Source: Rhodospirillaceae bacterium
GTDB taxonomy: Bacteria; Pseudomonadota; Alphaproteobacteria; UBA828
Direction of reading: 5' to 3'
Assembly (NCBI GenBank): GCA_028819955.1
Contig: JAPPKP010000084.1
Location: 1 to 7,668 of the forward strand
Length of the DNA: 7,668 nt
The notes beneath the pieces are model-generated. The model was not told where the DNA came from, made no database searches, and saw only the letters and a program-made list of their open reading frames with translations. This document shows, in pieces, positions 5,575-7,668 of this stretch. A program made the position numbers and the translations under genes. Each line of letters opens with the position of its first letter. The stretch's first letter is position 1.

Positions 5575-7145
5575 AGGGCCGCTCCCGCCTCTGACTCCGG
5601 CTGGGCCCCTGGTTTAGCCTCGGCACCCTCCTCCGGGCCCTCGGCGCCGAGCGCGTAGCCCATGATCGCCTGCTCGGTGATCTCCTCGCCGATCAGCTCC
5701 TTGGCGACGCGCCCGCGGTACATGACCAGCACCCGGTCGCAGATGTTCACGAGCTCCGGGATCTCGGTGGTGTAGTAGAGGATGGCGGCGCCGGCCTTGG
5801 CCAGCGCGCGGATCAGAACGTAAATCTCGTGCTTGGTGCCGATATCGACGCCGCGCGTCGGATCGAACGTAAGCAGCACCTGGCTCTGCGCCAGCAGCCA
5901 CTTGGCGATGGCGATCTTCTGCTGGTTGCCGCCGGAGAATGAGGAGACGCTCTTGTAGAGCGCCCTCGGGTGCACCTGCAGGTCGTTCAACACTTGGTCC
6001 ACGGCGGCGGCCTCGGCCTTGCGGTCGATCCAGCCCGCCGCAGCGAAGCGGTCGATGATCGGGATCGAGGCGTTGGCGCCGCCGGTGAGCCTGAGGAACA
6101 ACGCCTCGGTCTTGCGGTCTTCCGGCACCATGCTGATCCCGGCGCGCACCGCATCGGCTGGCGAGGCCAGCGTGAGCGGCCTGCCGCCGAGGGCGATGGT
6201 ACCGCCATCCATGCCGCGCTCGCCGAACAGCGCCTCGAACAGCTCGCGCTGGCCCATGCCCTGGAGCGCACCGATACCCAGCACCTCGCCGGGCCAGAGC
6301 TCGAAGGAGAGATCGTCCAGCGTGCCGCCGATGGTAAGCCCCTCGCCGGCGAATGCCGGGGTCGGCGCGTCGTCGCGGCGGTAGTTCTCGCGCTCCGGAT
6401 AGATCGCGCCGAGGGAGCGGCCGATGACGAGGCTCACCACCTCGTCGTCGCTCACCTCGTCTATCCCGTAGGAGCCCACGTGCCCGCCGTTGCGGAGCAC
6501 CGTGAGGCTCTGGCAGAAGCGGCGCACTTCGGCCATGCGGTGCGAAATGAAGACGATGGTCACGCCATCGGCATGGAGCGTGTCGATGAGGTCGCCGAGC
6601 CAGTCCACGTCGGCGGCAGACAGCGTCGATGTCGGCTCGTCCAGCAGCAGCACGCGTGGTTCGCGCGCCACCGCCTTGGCAATCTCGATCTTCTGGCGCG
6701 TCGACAGCGCGAGATCGCCCACCAGCGCGTTGGGATCCACGTCGTCCAGGCCGAGACGGGCGAAGTGCTGGACGACGGCGCGCTTGCTGCCGCGCCGGTC
6801 GATCTGGCCTGCGACCAGCGGCTCGTAGGGCAGCAGCATGTTCTGGGTGACGGTCAGATCGTCGATCAGGGTCATTTCCTGAAACGCCGTCTGAATGCCG
6901 AGAACGTGAGCGCGGCCGGGGCGCCCGATGATCACGTCGTCGCCGAACACGTGAATGTTGCCGGTATCCTCGCGGATCAGCCCAGCCAGAATCTTGACGA
7001 GGGTGGACTTGCCGGCGCCGTTCTCGCCGATCAGCGCGCGTATCTCGCCCTGCGGAATGGAGAAGGTGACGTCGTCGAGGGCGACGGTTGCGTCAAACCG
7101 CTTGGAGAGGCCCTCTACGGCGATGGCAGGCGCCGCATCGTTCAT
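5571..7145 (-). CDS. Sugar ABC transporter ATP-binding protein, two nucleotide-binding domains (RbsA/XylG-like, CUT2 family)
   Basis: This 524-aa cytoplasmic ATPase powers import with the neighbouring permease and binding protein. The length and tandem layout match the RbsA/MglA/XylG family (about 500 aa). Domain 1 (about 8-245) has Walker A GENGAGKST (40-48), Q-loop Gln89, Walker B with VLLLDEPT (165-172, catalytic Glu170) and H-loop His202; its signature is degenerate (LSTRQKIEIAKA, from 147). Domain 2 (about 265-500) has a lysine-free P-loop (GALQGMGQRE, 292-301), a good signature FSGGNQQK (403-410), and a Walker B region reading LLTFDPTRGVD (424-434), where LDEPTRGVD is usual. Thus only one of the two ATP sites should be fully catalytic. 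The tail (about 502-524) is Glu/Ala/Pro-rich and looks disordered. The ATG at 7143-7145 begins the conserved 'IAVEGLSKRF' strand region; no clear Shine-Dalgarno precedes it. The stop overlaps the permease start by 4 nt. Confidence 0.95.
   Translation of the reverse strand: MNDAAPAIAVEGLSKRFDATVALDDVTFSIPQGEIRALIGENGAGKSTLVKILAGLIREDTGNIHVFGDDVIIGRPGRAHVLGIQTAFQEMTLIDDLTVTQNMLLPYEPLVAGQIDRRGSKRAVVQHFARLGLDDVDPNALVGDLALSTRQKIEIAKAVAREPRVLLLDEPTSTLSAADVDWLGDLIDTLHADGVTIVFISHRMAEVRRFCQSLTVLRNGGHVGSYGIDEVSDDEVVSLVIGRSLGAIYPERENYRRDDAPTPAFAGEGLTIGGTLDDLSFELWPGEVLGIGALQGMGQRELFEALFGERGMDGGTIALGGRPLTLASPADAVRAGISMVPEDRKTEALFLRLTGGANASIPIIDRFAAAGWIDRKAEAAAVDQVLNDLQVHPRALYKSVSSFSGGNQQKIAIAKWLLAQSQVLLTFDPTRGVDIGTKHEIYVLIRALAKAGAAILYYTTEIPELVNICDRVLVMYRGRVAKELIGEEITEQAIMGYALGAEGPEEGAEAKPGAQPESEAGAAL
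5582..5586 (-). promoter_or_regulatory. Ribosome binding site supporting the permease GTG start
   Basis: GGGAG on the minus strand lies 7 nt before the GTG at 5572-5574, inside the end of the ATPase gene. It supports the GTG start and the GTGA overlap, and translational coupling of ATPase and permease. Confidence 0.6.
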
Positions 7146-7156
7146 GCGTGCCCGCG

Positions 7157-7209
7157 CTAAAAAATGTGCGCCGGGGCCCCGCTCGGCTCGCGGCCGGCCC
7201 CGGCGCAGC
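7157..7209 (-). terminator. Hairpin plus T-run between binding-protein and ATPase genes (likely partial terminator)
   Basis: A perfect 12-bp inverted repeat, TGCGCCGGGGCC (7167-7178) with GGCCCCGGCGCA (7196-7207), can be extended inside by CCGC/GCGG (7179-7182 with 7190-7193) across a 2-nt bulge, leaving a 7-nt loop. On the minus strand it is followed, after CA, by six T residues (7164 to 7159). This is the form of a Rho-independent terminator for the binding-protein gene, whose stop is 40 nt upstream. The ATPase ATG follows only 13 nt after the T-run with no promoter room between, so complete termination would silence the rest. Partial read-through giving excess binding protein is the likely role, by inference. 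Confidence 0.75.
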
Positions 7210-7246
7210 GATCGTCATGGATCATGGCGGACGAGCCGCCGATCCC

Positions 7247-7668
7247 TCAGGTTTCGTCGTCCAGCATCCCTTCGGTGGCCGCGCGGAAGCCCAGCTCGGG
7301 CACCTGGGGCGACCAGAAGTCGATGGCATAGTCAGGCGGGACGATGCCGGGCTTGATGGTGTTGCATCCGGCCGCGAACTCCTCCGCCGTGCCATTCTCG
7401 CAGAGCTTCACGTTGTCTTGCGTGACCTCGACGCCGGTGTACCACCTGAGATGCGGAACGTCCTCATTACCGTCGAGAACCTCCATGGCCGTCTTGAAGG
7501 TGTATGACACGGCCCAGAGGCCGGAGCCGATCGACTGGCCCTTCTTGCCGAGCGCGCCTTCGATCCCGGAATCGACCGGCAGCATCTGTAGCCGGTTGCC
7601 GTTGGCCGACTCACCCGCGCACGGGATGATCGGGTTGTCGGGCCACCAGCCGTCCTCCACCTGCATCT
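7247..7668 (-). CDS. Sugar-type ABC transporter periplasmic substrate-binding protein (C-terminal part, 5' end outside window)
   Basis: The reading frame is open to the right edge and ends at a TGA at 7247-7249, so about 140 C-terminal residues are visible and the signal peptide and N-terminal lobe are missing. The first Met in the window (7664-7666) is internal, not a start. The visible part has the style of the second lobe of a type I periplasmic binding protein (RbsB-like): a segment with GKKGQSIGSGLWAVSYTFKTA, then an 'AMEVLDG' helix end, then a final GIVPPDYAIDFWSPQVPELG stretch near the C terminus. The identification rests mainly on position directly before an RbsA-like ATPase and RbsC-like permease. 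Three cysteines (fragment residues 16, 89 and 101) could form a disulfide in the periplasm. The ligand cannot be predicted. It would capture the solute and deliver it to the permease encoded downstream. Confidence 0.8.
   Translation of the reverse strand, partial: MQVEDGWWPDNPIIPCAGESANGNRLQMLPVDSGIEGALGKKGQSIGSGLWAVSYTFKTAMEVLDGNEDVPHLRWYTGVEVTQDNVKLCENGTAEEFAAGCNTIKPGIVPPDYAIDFWSPQVPELGFRAATEGMLDDET

Noticed and set aside
3446..5626. A very long minus-strand open frame (726 codons) in another phase across the permease gene
   Set aside because: Its translation is Arg/Gly/Ala/His-rich with no family motifs, whereas the overlapping frame gives clear paired permease motifs and membrane segments. 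Long spurious frames are expected at this GC content. The same applies to long frames at 40-918 on the minus strand and at 643-1566, 1567-2637 and 5970-7160 on the plus strand.
7157..7225. A 22-codon minus-strand frame across the hairpin, ending in a TAG right at the T-run, as a possible leader peptide
   Set aside because: It has no ribosome binding site and no run of regulatory codons. The stop position at the T-run is suggestive only; a chance frame is simpler.

Overview
The window is GC-rich, with all supportable genes on the minus strand, so they are read from right to left. Periplasmic solute uptake, a Tat signal, short intergenic gaps and G/C-rich palindromic repeats suggest a high-GC Gram-negative bacterium, most likely an alphaproteobacterium. 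That assignment is an inference from style, not from a phylogenetic marker.

In transcription order the window holds six genes: (1) the C-terminal part of a periplasmic substrate-binding protein, cut by the right edge; (2) a double-domain sugar-type (RbsA/CUT2-like) ABC ATPase; (3) a 692-aa permease made of two fused RbsC-like halves; (4) a stand-alone biotin carboxylase (AccC-like, 453 aa); (5) a stand-alone AHS1-type carboxyltransferase subunit that looks more like the carboxyltransferase region of urea carboxylase than like a short PxpB/KipI; (6) an aldo/keto reductase with a Tat signal. The permease starts with GTG and overlaps the ATPase by 4 nt. The gaps after AccC and after AHS1 are 24 and 22 nt, each with a visible ribosome binding site. 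A strong hairpin plus T-run lies between the binding-protein gene and the ATPase gene, as expected where the binding protein must be made in excess. A 114-bp gap separates the permease from the biotin carboxylase.

The layout suggests one uptake-and-conversion locus. A CUT2-type importer brings in a small polar molecule, and a biotin-dependent carboxylase related to urea carboxylase acts on it or its product. The two carboxylase genes here are only half of a working enzyme: an AHS2 partner and a biotin carrier protein are absent from the window and would have to lie beyond an edge or elsewhere. The substrate cannot be read from the sequence; a urea-, amide- or lactam-like compound is a hypothesis.

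The left 200 bp hold no supportable gene but contain two C/G-rich hairpins with direct repeats (about 79-190), resembling dispersed palindromic intergenic repeats. No tRNA, rRNA, CRISPR array, transposase or attachment site was seen.
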